From the NCBI GenBank assembly GCA_038496675.1, contig CM076656.1, positions 15,013,701 through 15,077,700 of the forward strand: DNA of 64,000 nt, read 5' to 3'. The DNA comes from Rachycentron canadum. Its lineage: Eukaryota; Chordata; Actinopteri; Carangiformes; Rachycentridae. Within the stretch, counting starts at the first letter, position 1. The number at the start of each line of letters is the position of its first letter. Under the pieces are notes generated by a model. It made no database searches. It was not told the DNA's origin and saw nothing but the letters and a program-made list of their open reading frames with translations. Shown here piece after piece: positions 28,501 to 36,918 of this stretch. The position numbers and the translations under genes are program-made.

Positions 28501-31500
28501 GCAAGTACACTTCAAATTCCACAACATTTTAAAGGATAATTCCTCTTCATTGAAATTTAAGTCTTAATTTTTCACACTATCAAAATGAATCCCTCAATTT
28601 TTTTTTCTATTCTTTTTTACCTTAATAATGCTATTATGAATGAGAAAGGTGGTTAGCTTTTCAGTTATCCAGTGAATGTCAAAAGGGTTTAAAAGATAAT
28701 GCTAACAACTCATCATGGAGATAATCCATCACAATCATTTAATATATCATAATCCTAACATAAAATTTGCCATGAACATTAATTTTAAAAATTAAATACC
28801 TTTGAAAGTTAAAAAGTAATGAGTTGTGCTATTTTGAAATTTGGGTTTTTCACAGCTGAACTTTTTTTTCGTGATACTCACATAAAAGTGATTATTATCT
28901 GTTAATGTCACTTCAATTTGTGGCAATTTTAGTATATACATAATAACTGAATACTAAATAAGAACCAATTAGATATCATTAATTTACACCTGTATATTTC
29001 AAATGATTTAAGATGAATATTAATTGATTTAATTTATCTTCAAAATAATTTGTACATTAAAAAGATGTGTAGCCAAGAGAACCCACCTAATTTTTTGATT
29101 AACAGTGTTTTCAATCGTGTGCTAATGTTTTTTTCGCTCTTTTAAATCAATTGGAAAACCCATAGCCATTTCACTAGAAACAGATGTCACTTATAGTGTC
29201 CCGTTAACCACCAGCTCAGGAGGGGCTCGCAGACAGATCGGCGGNNNNNNNNNNNNNNNNNNNNNNNNNNNNNNNNNNNNNNNNNNNNNNNNNNNNNNNN
29301 NNNNNNNNNNNNNNNNNNNNNNNNNNNNNNNNNNNNNNNNNNNNNNNNNNNNNNNNNNNNNNNNNNNNNNNNNNNNNNNNNNNNNNNNNNNNNNNNNNNN
29401 NNNNNNNNNNNNNNNNNNNNNNNNNNNNNNNNNNNNNNNNNNNNNNNNNNNNNNNNNNNNNNNNNNNNNNNNNNNNNNNNNNNNNNNNNNNNNNNNNNNN
29501 NNNNNNNNNNNNNNNNNNNNNNNNNNNNNNNNNNNNNNNNNNNNNNNNNNNNNNNNNNNNNNNNNNNNNNNNNNNNNNNNNNNNNNNNNNNNNNNNNNNN
29601 NNNNNNNNNNNNNNNNNNNNNNNNNNNNNNNNNNNGGGGTGCTTGAGACTCGGTTTAAGGGATCTTTAAATTGAATAACAATGTGACTGCTGTCTGAGCA
29701 GCAAGCTCTTATCTGCAGACCCCAGTACCACTCATTCATACACCACGCTTCAGTGGGACATGAGTAGCCATTTTAGATCAGGCATCCAGAAAGCAGCATG
29801 CATTGACATGAATTATGCATGAGGGGAACACAGGCATTACGGAAAATCACACATCCTGGTGCTGCTGTGACATCATTGGCCACCATCAGGGGATTTTGCT
29901 GTGAGTCTTATTATTATTATGTGGTTTATCAACAAAGATAATATTGACCTATTCAAGGTCACACAAGGTCCGTATGTGTGTAAGGTAGTGGAACATAGTA
30001 ATATAATTTAATTGAGTTTTATTTCAATATTGTCACATTATATTTCCATTTTCTGCAAATGCTATTTATGTGTAATGTCTGCCATAAAAAGATGTTTTAC
30101 AACAACATTTACTCATGTTTATGGAGAGTTGTGAAACTGTAAGGTGTCTCAGTCTGTATTTGAGTGTGTGAACATGTATTGATTTCAGACTTTATTCAAT
30201 TACTTAGCAGTTAACTGTTATGGTGTTTTGAAATACACTTTTTCATTTGGCTGAAACTGACAATTAGCTAAATACAGGGGTTATAATAGCATCATCAGAT
30301 GACCATGTGATGTGACACAGAGAGACTTCTTCATTCAGCCATTTAACACACACACATGGAGAGTTGAGGTCAATTGAGATGCATTATGTCCAATTATTTG
30401 ACCTTTTTTTCTCCCGCTCTTTATGTTCTACATGACACTAATGAAGGGCCAACATGACAATCAGACGACAGGCTGTCTTCAAAAGGACTGGTTAAGAAAT
30501 TAAAGAGAAGAGGATGAGCTGTCGTGGCTTTTAAATGGGGAGGAGGAAATCCATTCTCAAGATCCCTTGTAGTTTGTTTCATTTATATTTTGAAAGGTAT
30601 GTGTGTCATCCAATGTAATTATATGGCCACTGCCTGAAGCTGTGTTGAAACAGGAGCAAGTGAGCTCCCTGCTGGTCAATGAATATTACTGTGTGTTGTT
30701 GGAAAGGAAAGAAAACTAGAAATAATACATAAATAGAGTAATAGCACAGAAGATGTTGTCCAACAAGTCTTCCCTATTTTGTTTTCCATTGCTTTCTAAA
30801 ATACATACAAGGGTTTTTTGAATGTAACATTCCTTTCACTAGGGTGGCAATGTTTGTCTGTGCTTCCCAAATCCTTAACATATTGAACAAATGTACACAA
30901 TACTTCTTAAACTGCTCTCAAAAAATATATTCATACAGTATAGTTTCATAACAACTTTAACTACACATGGTCTTAATACATATGCCACAGTGTGTTTCCT
31001 TCCATGTTACTTATGTGACAGTTAAAAGACTCTTGAATGCAGTTGCATTAACAGCATACAATATGATGTTCCAGCCTCGTCTCCTATGTAAAGGTAAACA
31101 GCAACAGTGAACATCTATTATAGGAAACCCATAAGTCAAACAGGGTCCCTTGGTTAGTAGAAGCTAGCTCAGTTTCCATGGCAATTGTCTTTGCAATAAC
31201 CCCAACCCCCACCACCCACCCACCCACAAACGAATGGCTGCAACGCAATACAGGAAGTGCTGTCATGGAGGATGCTGTGCGATAGTCTCCAGCGTGGCAC
31301 ATTAACCTACTTCCCGCACCAGCCGGGAAATAACCCGGACACAGAAGAGGAGAGGAGGAGGAGGAAAACGGATAGAAGGAGGAAAGGGAAGGGAGGTGAT
31401 GGGGAGGCAGAAAGAGAGGGAAGGAGGGATGGTGGGGGGAGAAAAATGAGCAAGGGAGGAAAATGACTAGAGAAAGAAAGAGAGCAAAGGAGAAATGGAA

Positions 31501-32358
31501 GGACAAGGAAAACAGGGATAAGAAAGGTAGGGAAAAGGTGACGGGATGCAAGATAAAATTGAAGTGGCTGGATTATAAATGCATTAAATTGACCTTGTAA
31601 ATTTTGTAAATAAAAACAACGTGAATAGGATTAATGGTCATTCTTCAACATGAATGTTTACACATAATTACTTTAATAAATACTGGAAGCCTAAAATCAC
31701 ACCAAAGATAATGCAGAATGTTTTCTGTAATTACATTCTTGTAAATCTTTCAGTACTGCAAACTGCAATTGGCAAATATTATATAGAATCTTATATATAT
31801 TAGATAGAATCAAACATCAACACAAGATCATCTATAATGTATAGAGCGAAATGGAGAATCACCAGATAGATCAAACACAGCGGAATGCTGATAACCAACC
31901 GAAACACTCATCAAACTCAAACACTCCCCTGTGGTATCCTGATGATATTCTTTCCCCTCTGCCCATGTGCACTGCATCCCTCCTCACTCGGCGGTCCTGA
32001 TGAGAGGATGGCGATTGCCTGCCTCTTTTTAATCTGTTCTGCCCCTCTTCACACTTACAACCAGCTCAAGGATTTCCAGAAAAACACAACACAAAAATTG
32101 TACCACTTCCTCCACCACACAACTAACAGGAGAATAGTGATAGTTGAAGAGGCTTCTCCTTTACATTTTACATTTCCCCCACAGGAGACATTCTTGGCGA
32201 CAAAAGGTCTCGGTCTAACCACCTCAGGGTGTGAAATACACACAGGACGATGAAAAAAGGGAGAAATGTATTGACTTACCAACGTGAGTGATGACACACT
32301 GCACCCTCTGTAGTAGCTCCTGAGCCGACATCTCGTCTTCTCTCAGCCAGCACAGCAT
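664..32358 (-). CDS. mcf2l2: mcf2l2, Rho guanine-nucleotide exchange factor (MCF2L2/DBL family), 5' half only
   Basis: DBL-family proteins activate Rho GTPases at membranes; they carry an N-terminal Sec14/CRAL-TRIO-like region, a spectrin-like repeat and a C-terminal DH-PH catalytic module. Eleven minus-strand coding exons join with consistent phase and GT-AG borders: 32358-32280, 7768-7685, 6297-6183, 5460-5370, 4735-4622, 4027-3911, 3751-3602, 3082-2958, 2835-2721, 2195-2076 and 855-664. They make 434 codons without a stop. The start MLCWLREDEMSAQELL and the junction ITHVDEIMQQEIRPLL fit MCF2L2 better than MCF2 or MCF2L as I recall them. Residues about 27-200 are Sec14-like (ITFPEYSGF, DRRKDKWSSVKASL); about 300-434 are spectrin-like (LEQCLQLRHFEQDFRE, HYAVDSIRPKC). 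The DH and PH exons would lie left of position 1. Intron 1 is about 24.5 kb. The choice among paralogues is from memory; the family call is firm. Confidence 0.93.
1360..1383. repeat. Perfect 9-bp inverted repeat with T-rich loop
   Basis: GACTGGGAA at 1360-1368 pairs with TTCCCAGTC at 1375-1383 around a 6-base T loop. It lies in intron 10 of mcf2l2. Short intronic hairpin, function unknown. Confidence 0.6.
1511..1569. repeat. Near-palindrome with an additional direct copy
   Basis: ATTATGTAGCAA (1545-1556) and TTGCTACATAAT (1558-1569) are exact reverse complements separated by a single C. ATTATGTAGC also occurs at 1511-1520 as a direct copy. It may be the terminal portion of a small fold-back element. 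Confidence 0.65.
2076..2195 (-). CDS. mcf2l2: mcf2l2 coding exon 10
   Basis: Acceptor CTCTAG, donor CAG|GTCAGT. Residues 331-370 (VKVSLDSLGDSLTSLSVIGD, RVEQLLKELKSLEEKAQ), amphipathic helix. Confidence 0.92.
2721..2835 (-). CDS. mcf2l2: mcf2l2 coding exon 9
   Basis: Acceptor CTCAG, donor GAG|GTATAT. Residues 292-330 (LLAQLDETENAFEQFW, LEQCLQLRHFEQDFRE), the most diagnostic stretch of the spectrin-like repeat in this family. Confidence 0.95.
2958..3082 (-). CDS. mcf2l2: mcf2l2 coding exon 8
   Basis: Acceptor ACCAG, donor AAG|GTGAGA. Residues 251-291 plus two bases (DELKLALKQGTTLLGCIKEQ, NPDEMENQTTVE). Confidence 0.94.
3150..3196. repeat. (GT)n microsatellite
   Basis: Uninterrupted GT dinucleotides, about 23 units, in intron 7 of mcf2l2 just upstream of exon 8 on the minus strand. 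Confidence 0.97.
3602..3751 (-). CDS. mcf2l2: mcf2l2 coding exon 7
   Basis: Acceptor CCTAG, donor AAG|GTGATT. Residues 201-250 (AIENFAMTVKTTAQMLQKFG, TELPNDVQCTKDLL), a helical linker leading into the spectrin-like region. Confidence 0.94.
3911..4027 (-). CDS. mcf2l2: mcf2l2 coding exon 6
   Basis: Acceptor TTTGCAG, donor ACT|GTGAGG. Residues 162-200 (IVMLNSLADLHGFVDKGQLT, then RELGGSLEYCHSQW), the C-terminal part of the Sec14-like domain. Confidence 0.94.
4622..4735 (-). CDS. mcf2l2: mcf2l2 coding exon 5
   Basis: Acceptor CTAG, donor AAG|GTACCA. Residues 124-161 (GAFPGNLQLVLVLRPSRFF, ending DDFKMK). Relatives continue with Val-Pro after this point. Here GTACCA would encode Val-Pro but appears to serve as the splice donor. 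Confidence 0.9.
5370..5460 (-). CDS. mcf2l2: mcf2l2 coding exon 4
   Basis: Acceptor TTCAG, donor GCT|GTAAGT. Residues 93-123, including ASIGFIIIIDRRKDKWSSVK, a beta-strand-rich Sec14-like core. Confidence 0.95.
6183..6297 (-). CDS. mcf2l2: mcf2l2 coding exon 3
   Basis: Acceptor TTGCAG, donor CAG|GTACGC. Residues 55-92, including GGRGKDGAPIITFPEYSGF and the TYLTSIP end, which are strongly conserved in the DBS/MCF2L family. Confidence 0.95.
7685..7768 (-). CDS. mcf2l2: mcf2l2 coding exon 2
   Basis: Acceptor CTTACAG, donor G|GTATGT. Encodes DEIMQQEIRPLLAVDIIEQL and then HRQFALLS (residues 27-54), the beginning of the Sec14-like region. Confidence 0.93.
9093..9130. repeat. A17/T19 homopolymer inverted repeat
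   Basis: A run of 17 A is followed, after TC, by 19 T, so the tract can fold as a long A-T hairpin. Such tracts are often unstable in sequencing, so the exact lengths are uncertain. Confidence 0.75.
10529..10562. repeat. Perfect 12-bp stem hairpin
   Basis: AGCATCATGTCT (10529-10540) and AGACATGATGCT (10551-10562) are exact reverse complements with a 10-base loop. It lies in intron 1 of mcf2l2. Neither a transcript nor a family can be told from sequence. Confidence 0.7.
14099..14146. repeat. (GT)n microsatellite
   Basis: Nearly pure GT dinucleotides with one GC unit, intron 1 of mcf2l2. Confidence 0.95.
14845..15045. repeat. GT/GC-rich minisatellite with 42-bp period
   Basis: An alternating purine-pyrimidine tract (GTGTGCGTGCATGCG type). 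It includes a higher-order unit starting CTCAGACTGT at 14943, 14985 and 15027, so the period is exactly 42 bases over nearly three copies. The open frames over it, on both strands, are repeat artefacts. Such alternating tracts are typical Z-DNA formers. Confidence 0.9.
15630..15850 (+). pseudogene. Degraded non-LTR retrotransposon reverse transcriptase fragment
   Basis: From about 15684 one frame reads TKLLVYEAILLYGAETGTTH. This resembles the region just after the reverse-transcriptase core of LINE-type elements, where a motif like LLYGAETW is conserved (the Trp is Gly here). Frame breaks before and after show that it is dead. The element family cannot be named from so short a piece. It lies in intron 1 of mcf2l2, opposite to the host gene. 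Confidence 0.5.
16590..16700. repeat. Candidate dispersed teleost repeat (ACTTAAGTAAA family)
   Basis: The segment containing ACTTTTACAGTACTTAAGTA resembles a short repeat very common in percomorph genomes. Similar pieces are at 45510-45590 and 50555-50760. Family name not determined. Confidence 0.4.
17219..17320. repeat. CA-rich low-complexity region
   Basis: CACACA runs interrupted by TGCA units (17219-17261) and continuing as imperfect CA repeats to about 17320. Confidence 0.85.
19005..19038. repeat. Interstitial telomeric repeat (TTAGGG)5
   Basis: Five perfect TTAGGG units plus TTAG, inside intron 1 of mcf2l2. It is the vertebrate telomere sequence far from any visible chromosome end; no subtelomeric sequence is evident around it. 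Confidence 0.95.
19556..19592. repeat. (CA)n microsatellite
   Basis: Pure CA dinucleotides, about 18 units, intron 1 of mcf2l2. Confidence 0.95.
25005..25265 (-). repeat. Teleost LINE 3'-tail-type repeat, minus orientation
   Basis: Words that I recognise from a very abundant teleost repeat occur in order: ATCCATCCAGGGTTGCGAG, CCCAGCTGACATTGGGCGAG, GGCAATTTAGAGTCACCAA, GACTGTGGGAGGAAGCC and AACTCCACACAGAAAGGCCC. The usual orientation ends in ATGGATGGATG, so this copy reads on the minus strand. I take it as the 3' tail of a CR1/L2-type non-LTR element; the family name is from memory. Confidence 0.75.
27050..27195 (+). repeat. Dispersed repeat copy, GTTAGC...ACAGGCTAAC family
   Basis: Contains ATATCAGTCTCATGTCCATGT, GGTTAGCATAGACTAGC and AACAGGCTAACTAGC in the order seen in a common percomorph repeat. 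Related copies are at 52460-52710, 54195-54330 and 56645-56790. Confidence 0.5.
29245..29635. other. Assembly gap, 391 N
   Basis: A run of 391 undetermined bases in intron 1 of mcf2l2. The long minus-strand open frame across it is an artefact of the Ns. Confidence 0.99.
31340..31520. repeat. Polypurine tract (GGA/GAA-rich)
   Basis: About 180 bases of almost pure purine on the plus strand with few interruptions. It explains the polypyrimidine-coded open frame on the other strand (Ser/Leu/Phe/Pro-rich). Such tracts can form triplex DNA. Confidence 0.8.
32280..32358 (-). CDS. mcf2l2: mcf2l2 coding exon 1
   Basis: Residues 1-26 plus the first base of codon 27. The start codon at 32358-32356 is chosen because the translation MLCWLREDEMSAQELL matches the MCF2L2 N-terminus. 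The donor reads G|GTAAGT. Confidence 0.88.
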
Positions 32359-32359
32359 C

Positions 32360-32377
32360 TCAGGGTGTAGGTTGCAT
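32360..32377 (-). promoter_or_regulatory. Possible uORF just before the mcf2l2 start
   Basis: ATG CAA CCT ACA CCC TGA reads MQPTP-stop and ends one base before the mcf2l2 ATG. It would be in the 5' UTR if coding exon 1 extends upstream without an intervening acceptor, which the sequence alone does not settle. Confidence 0.4.
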
Positions 32378-33599
32378 CCACTCTCCTCTCCTTCTCTCTC
32401 TCCGCTGCCACGCCTCCTCCGATCGCTCGTCCTTCCTCGACAATCTCGCCTGCTTTCACTCCCTGATCCGTTTTTCTCATCCCAAGTTTTCCTCTTTGCT
32501 TGCCTGCTTCTGATTTGTAGTTCTGTCTCTGTTTCTTTTTTTATTTGTCTTCCATCAAGCCTCTCCTCTCCTTTATCACAGCTCCTTCAAATCCAAAGAG
32601 GCACAAATCCTGAGAATGGGGATGATGATGCTACTTCAAGTCATTCAGCAAAATAGTAAGCCTGGGAATAAAATAATCAGCTTGTAAGCCAGGCACAGGT
32701 GAAATAACCAAAACAGCAAGTAGCTCAAGCCAGTCAGTGAATAAGATAAAGAATAAGCCAGTGTTTAGTGATCAAAATAACAAGTTAACATTAGCCAGAC
32801 ATGCAGAACAATACCAGTCAATCAGTCAATCCCTTATGGAACAAGAGGGACTGTCAGCCTGTCAGTTATCAAACTACGCAATCACTGAAAAAACATTCAG
32901 AAAACCAATAAAGAAAAAAAGATAATCAGTGAATTTGTAAGACAATGAACAAAACAGCCACACACTAATACAGTTTAAGCAAGTCAGCAAAATATCAGAT
33001 GTTATTCAAACCTTTTCATGATGATGGCAAAACCTATTCTCCAAGTCAAAAACACAATAATCCACACAGCAAAAAAGATGTTTTAGACATGTCAAACCTA
33101 GAAAAAGCACAGGACGCTCCTATATTTCTCTGTCTGTTTTTATATATAAAGAAATATATAATGTGAGTCCACTCCCCTTACAGGAAGAGTCTTCAGGCTC
33201 TGTTTTTGCTGCTTTGATTATGCTCTGTTTGCTATAATAAAGAAGATGAGTCACGAAGAGGGAAAACGAATCAGAGGGCTTCTATACCTGCAGGGCGGAG
33301 GGAGAGACACAGACACAGAGGGGAGGGTAGAAGAATGGGGTGGGGGCAGGTTCTAGATAGAAATCCTGGTGCCTGGAGGTAAGGCAGCACATGGATCGGA
33401 GCTACAGATAATTAAACTGACATATTCCTAAATTTTATTTCAATCTAAAATGAAAAAAAAAAAAGGTAAAGGGAAGTTTTACAATTCCATTTTTTTTTTT
33501 TTTTTTGAGTCACTTCAAAGACAATATCACTGCCAAGCATCGCTGATTTCACCGCGGACAAAAGCAGATCAATACCCTCCATCACTTGTCAATAATACC

Positions 33600-34220
33600 A
33601 GCTGCCTGGATTCATTCAGCGCCCTCGCTCCCCATTGTGACCGGAGCAATGATGCCTGGGCGGGGCATCAGCATCTCTCCACGAGTCTGAGGCCCCTGGG
33701 ACCGCGGAGACTGCTGGGAGACGACCATTAGCCCGAGACATCTGCGCACGGCCGAACCCCGCCACTTACTGCGCTCTGCCAGCCAATTAGAGGCTCTGCC
33801 TGAAAGCTCCAGACAACAGAGACGCGCAGCATCGATGGCACAGCATCTGCCGTACAAAGCAACCCGTGATCCCGAACAATGTGTAGTCATTAATGCGGTG
33901 TCCACTGGATATGCAACATTGATTTAAAGTCAATGTGTTCGTTTTGAATACTCAGTTATCATAAACATAAATGAAAGACAATGAAAAATCTCAAGGTTTT
34001 CTGCGCATTGACAAAGATGAGCTTGAGTGGGTTCAGTTACAAACCTGATCACTCAACTACGCTCGGCAGCCTTCGGCCCGACTCGCTGCCCTCGACACTT
34101 TCCGTCATCCCTGAGCTGCACAAAGTAAACCGGGGTCTGACAGTGTAGACTCCGGGCTCGTTAAGTCTGGAGGTGTTGACTCATGCCGCCACCAACTTTA
34201 GGCTTTATAGTCAGGCCTGT
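33600..34220 (-). promoter_or_regulatory. CpG-rich candidate mcf2l2 promoter / 5' non-coding exon
   Basis: This stretch is visibly richer in G+C and CpG than its surroundings. On the minus strand it holds a good donor, CGCA|GTAAGT, with the exon side ending at 33770. This would suit a non-coding first exon spliced to the exon carrying the start codon. A CCAAT/ATTGG word lies near 33783. No transcript evidence; position is inference. Confidence 0.4.
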
Positions 34221-34738
34221 TGCTTTGCCTCGCGTTGTCTACATGCTCAGTTTTAATAAGAGAAAGAACATTTTTCCATAACATGTCAAAAGGGGCTCAA
34301 TGAAAAGTTCTGCAATATGGTTCTGACTATGTTTTTTTTTTTTTTAATAATATGAAATTAGAAAGTATTATATGGGGGGATAACTATAATTATCTCTGCT
34401 CTAAGAATCACAATGCAAATAATAAAAACCAGGTCAGGTTTTCATGATAGCTCTAATACTGTGAATTCAGTACAAGATACAAAAACAGCTACTATGAATA
34501 TTAGCACAGGATGCTCCAAAAAGGTTATTTTGAAGAAATACTCACAGGTATGAAATATCAAAACATTATAATAACTAAATTTTATAGACAATTTGCCTAA
34601 TTACATTTTTTTTTACTGCTTGTTTATAATGAGGCCTACTCGGAACCCAATGTACTTTTTTTGAAGGCAACAGCGTTTGTGATAGGCAAATAAAAAGATG
34701 AAAAGTAGCCGATAAAATAAAACTAGTTCCATTTTGTG

Positions 34739-34770
<32 letters not shown>

Positions 34771-35920
34771 AGTTTATTTAAATGTCCCCTCGCTGCCGTT
34801 AGACCATAACAAAAATTCATGGGCTACAACTTCGACTCTGTTACCACTTTAAGTCAAACAAGGTGTATGGGAGTGGCCATTTACCACAAGAAGCTCACCT
34901 GAGTAAGTCACCTGTAAACATGAGACAAAAACAACAACAAAAGAAAAAAACCGTTAGCTCCACAGCAATGCTGCCATTAAGCCAGTTAGCAGTAGCAGCT
35001 TTAGCTAACGTTACCGGCCCACATTGCTGTTAGCCACGTGTAGCTAATGTTACGTAGCTACTGACACGTTTCTGATAACCAGTCCACCTGTGCCCCGTCT
35101 TATCTCTCTCGTTGTTTATTAGTGTTTACAGACAACCCCGTGGGAGATTGATTTACCCTGTCCTGCGTTATTGCTGCGAGAAAAAAAAATCCTCTGCGGC
35201 TCAAGAAGCTGTTAAGAACAAAATACACATTGCAGTTGTTTTGCTCAAGATACGATTACTACGCTATATCTTGACGAGAGATAATAGTTGTTTACTGCAG
35301 TTATTATTATTAGGGGTTTGGTTGGTCTGAAATAGTCCCTCAGAGAAATACAAAAAAACTATTGCAACTGTCATCATCCATGGCCCTGTCAAGTGCCCCT
35401 TAAATCCTTTCGTGGTTTGATCTCACCATATAAAACCTCGTTTTTGCACTGGCTTCTTTTCAGCTTCACTTGGAGAAATAAGACACACATGGTCGAACAA
35501 TGTCTCCCGCAAAAGAAGGTCATAACATTTTTGGACTGTTCTTCTTTAAATCACAGTCTCAGATAAGATAACATGCAGAGGGACTATCCCAAACATTATG
35601 TTCATGGAAACGTAGCTGTAATATTCATTAAATTGCCCTTTTGCTGTTAGTGAACTTACATTTTAGTTCACCGGTTGATTCAAAGTTTAAGGAATTCATG
35701 TCAAAACGCTCCAACTTCCATTGCCCCCGCCTTTATATGAGCACAACCACTCTCCTGATAAATGTTTCTTACAAAATAAAAAACAATATCACGTACATAA
35801 ATAATATTATTATTATTATTTTCTGAATGAACATTTTGCTGGTATAACAGATGTTTAACTGTGAAATAAAAGGCTTTTGTATGAATAAACAATTAAAAAT
35901 AAAAAACACTCCGCAATCCC

Positions 35921-36030
35921 GTCGCTAGGAGACGAGAGGGAAGTGCTAACCTAGCGTCAGCAGCGCGTGATTGGAAGCCACGTAGTGTCGTCGGCGGAAG
36001 TTATGTTTGCCGCCAGAGCGGGAAATACTG
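35921..36030 (+). promoter_or_regulatory. rfc4 core promoter with RFX, CCAAT, ETS and E2F-like sites
   Basis: Within 110 bases: GTCGCTAGGAGAC at 35921-35933 (reverse complement GTCTCCTAGCGAC, close to the RFX X-box), ATTGG at 35970-35974 (inverted CCAAT box), CGGAAGT at 35995-36001 (ETS core) and GCGGGAAA at 36019-36026 (E2F consensus, reverse complement TTTCCCGC). No TATA box is seen. This combination is usual for S-phase genes such as clamp-loader subunits. Transcription probably starts close to the E2F site. Confidence 0.65.
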
Positions 36031-36176
36031 CTGCAGTTACACATGTCAACAACCGGCTTGTGCCTGATACTGAGACGATATTATAAGTAAAATCATAGTT
36101 GGACTTTAACAAGCGTTAACCCCGGTCGTAGGATCCTTCAGGACGGAGCTTGCCTTAACAGCGGTTGATATTTACG

Positions 36177-36797
36177 GTAAGCTCGATGTGTCCATCCGCA
36201 GTATCAACAGGTAAATTGGCTAATAAGTGTTAGCCAACCAAGAGTAAACAGGCCAGCACCAGTGAATTGTTGTTAACAGGTTAGTTAACATCGTATGTAA
36301 CGCTAGCTATTATGTTTTTCATTGCAACTAAACTATCGTAGGTCATTTTAATGCTCCGTGATAACGGAACATAATGTCTTTTTAGCGGCTTTTAAGCCTT
36401 AGAAAAATATCCAATCTTGAGAGCTATTCTGCCAAACTTCGTTCAGAAATATATTATAATGACTGTAACATAATTAACTCTACCACTGACGTTCCTATGC
36501 GAATAAGGGACCGGCCAAGTGGTAGCAAATGTAATCTGGTATAAAGTTACACTTGTTGGATGTGGTCGAGCTACATGAAGCGTTAAACGTCACCAATAAG
36601 GAAGTGCCGTTGTGTTTATTAAGGAGTTGCTGGTGTTAATTGACATTTTGACTTTATCCTCGGCCACTCCTGTTAATTTAATCACTTTGACAAATCGGCC
36701 AATTGCCAGCAGTCAGCAAAACGTGTACTATCTATGTTATTGTGTCTGTGTGTTGATTAACCCTGGATGTCTCTGCTGCTGTTGAAACAAAAGTCAG
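36177..36797 (+). other. Probable 5'-UTR intron of rfc4
   Basis: Donor ACG|GTAAGC at 36177 and a candidate acceptor CAG at 36795-36797, five bases before the start codon, with a moderate pyrimidine tract upstream. The intron is inferred from splice-site shape only. Confidence 0.4.
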
Positions 36798-36802
36798 GAG
36801 TC

Positions 36803-36918
36803 ATGCAGGCTTTTTTGAAAGGAGCGACTGTTCACGCTACCAGACCACAGAAAGACAAGACAGCAGCAGGGCCCAGTACAGAGAAGAAAGCAAAGGCTAT
36901 GCCATGGGTTGAAAAATA
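36803..36918 (+). CDS. rfc4: rfc4 coding exon 1
   Basis: Residues 1-38 plus two bases: [20 protein letters not shown] to PWVEK. Donor TA|GTAAGT. Confidence 0.96.

Larger units (their letters stand above)
7769..32279. other. mcf2l2 intron 1, about 24.5 kb, no gene seen
   Basis: Both strands lack an exon that I can support. The content is AT-rich single-copy-looking sequence, A/T homopolymers (for example 9093-9130 and 9603-9626), microsatellites, a GT-rich minisatellite, an interstitial telomeric tract, LINE remnants, other dispersed repeats and a 391-base N gap. Mammalian MCF2L2 hosts the single-exon gene B3GNT5 in its span (recalled); no comparable open frame is visible here, although the N gap hides a few hundred bases. 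Confidence 0.7.
32359..36802. other. Intergenic region between divergent mcf2l2 and rfc4
   Basis: Contains the 5' UTR and promoter sequence of both genes. No protein-coding exon is seen. A T27 run lies at about 34739-34765 between two AAACTAGTT-type words. A cluster of GTTAGC/GCTAAC words lies around 34950-35065. Confidence 0.7.

Noticed and set aside
29191..29739. 182-aa open frame on the minus strand
   Set aside because: It is almost entirely the N gap; the real flanking residues are too few to judge.
31084..31551. 155-aa open frame on the minus strand, Phe/Ser/Leu/Pro-rich
   Set aside because: Translation of a polypyrimidine tract; composition artefact.
34720..34780. AAACTAGTT words on both sides of a T27 run, considered as a target-site duplication of a retroposed element
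   Set aside because: There is essentially no insert between them other than the homopolymer, and the words are themselves palindromic and AT-rich.
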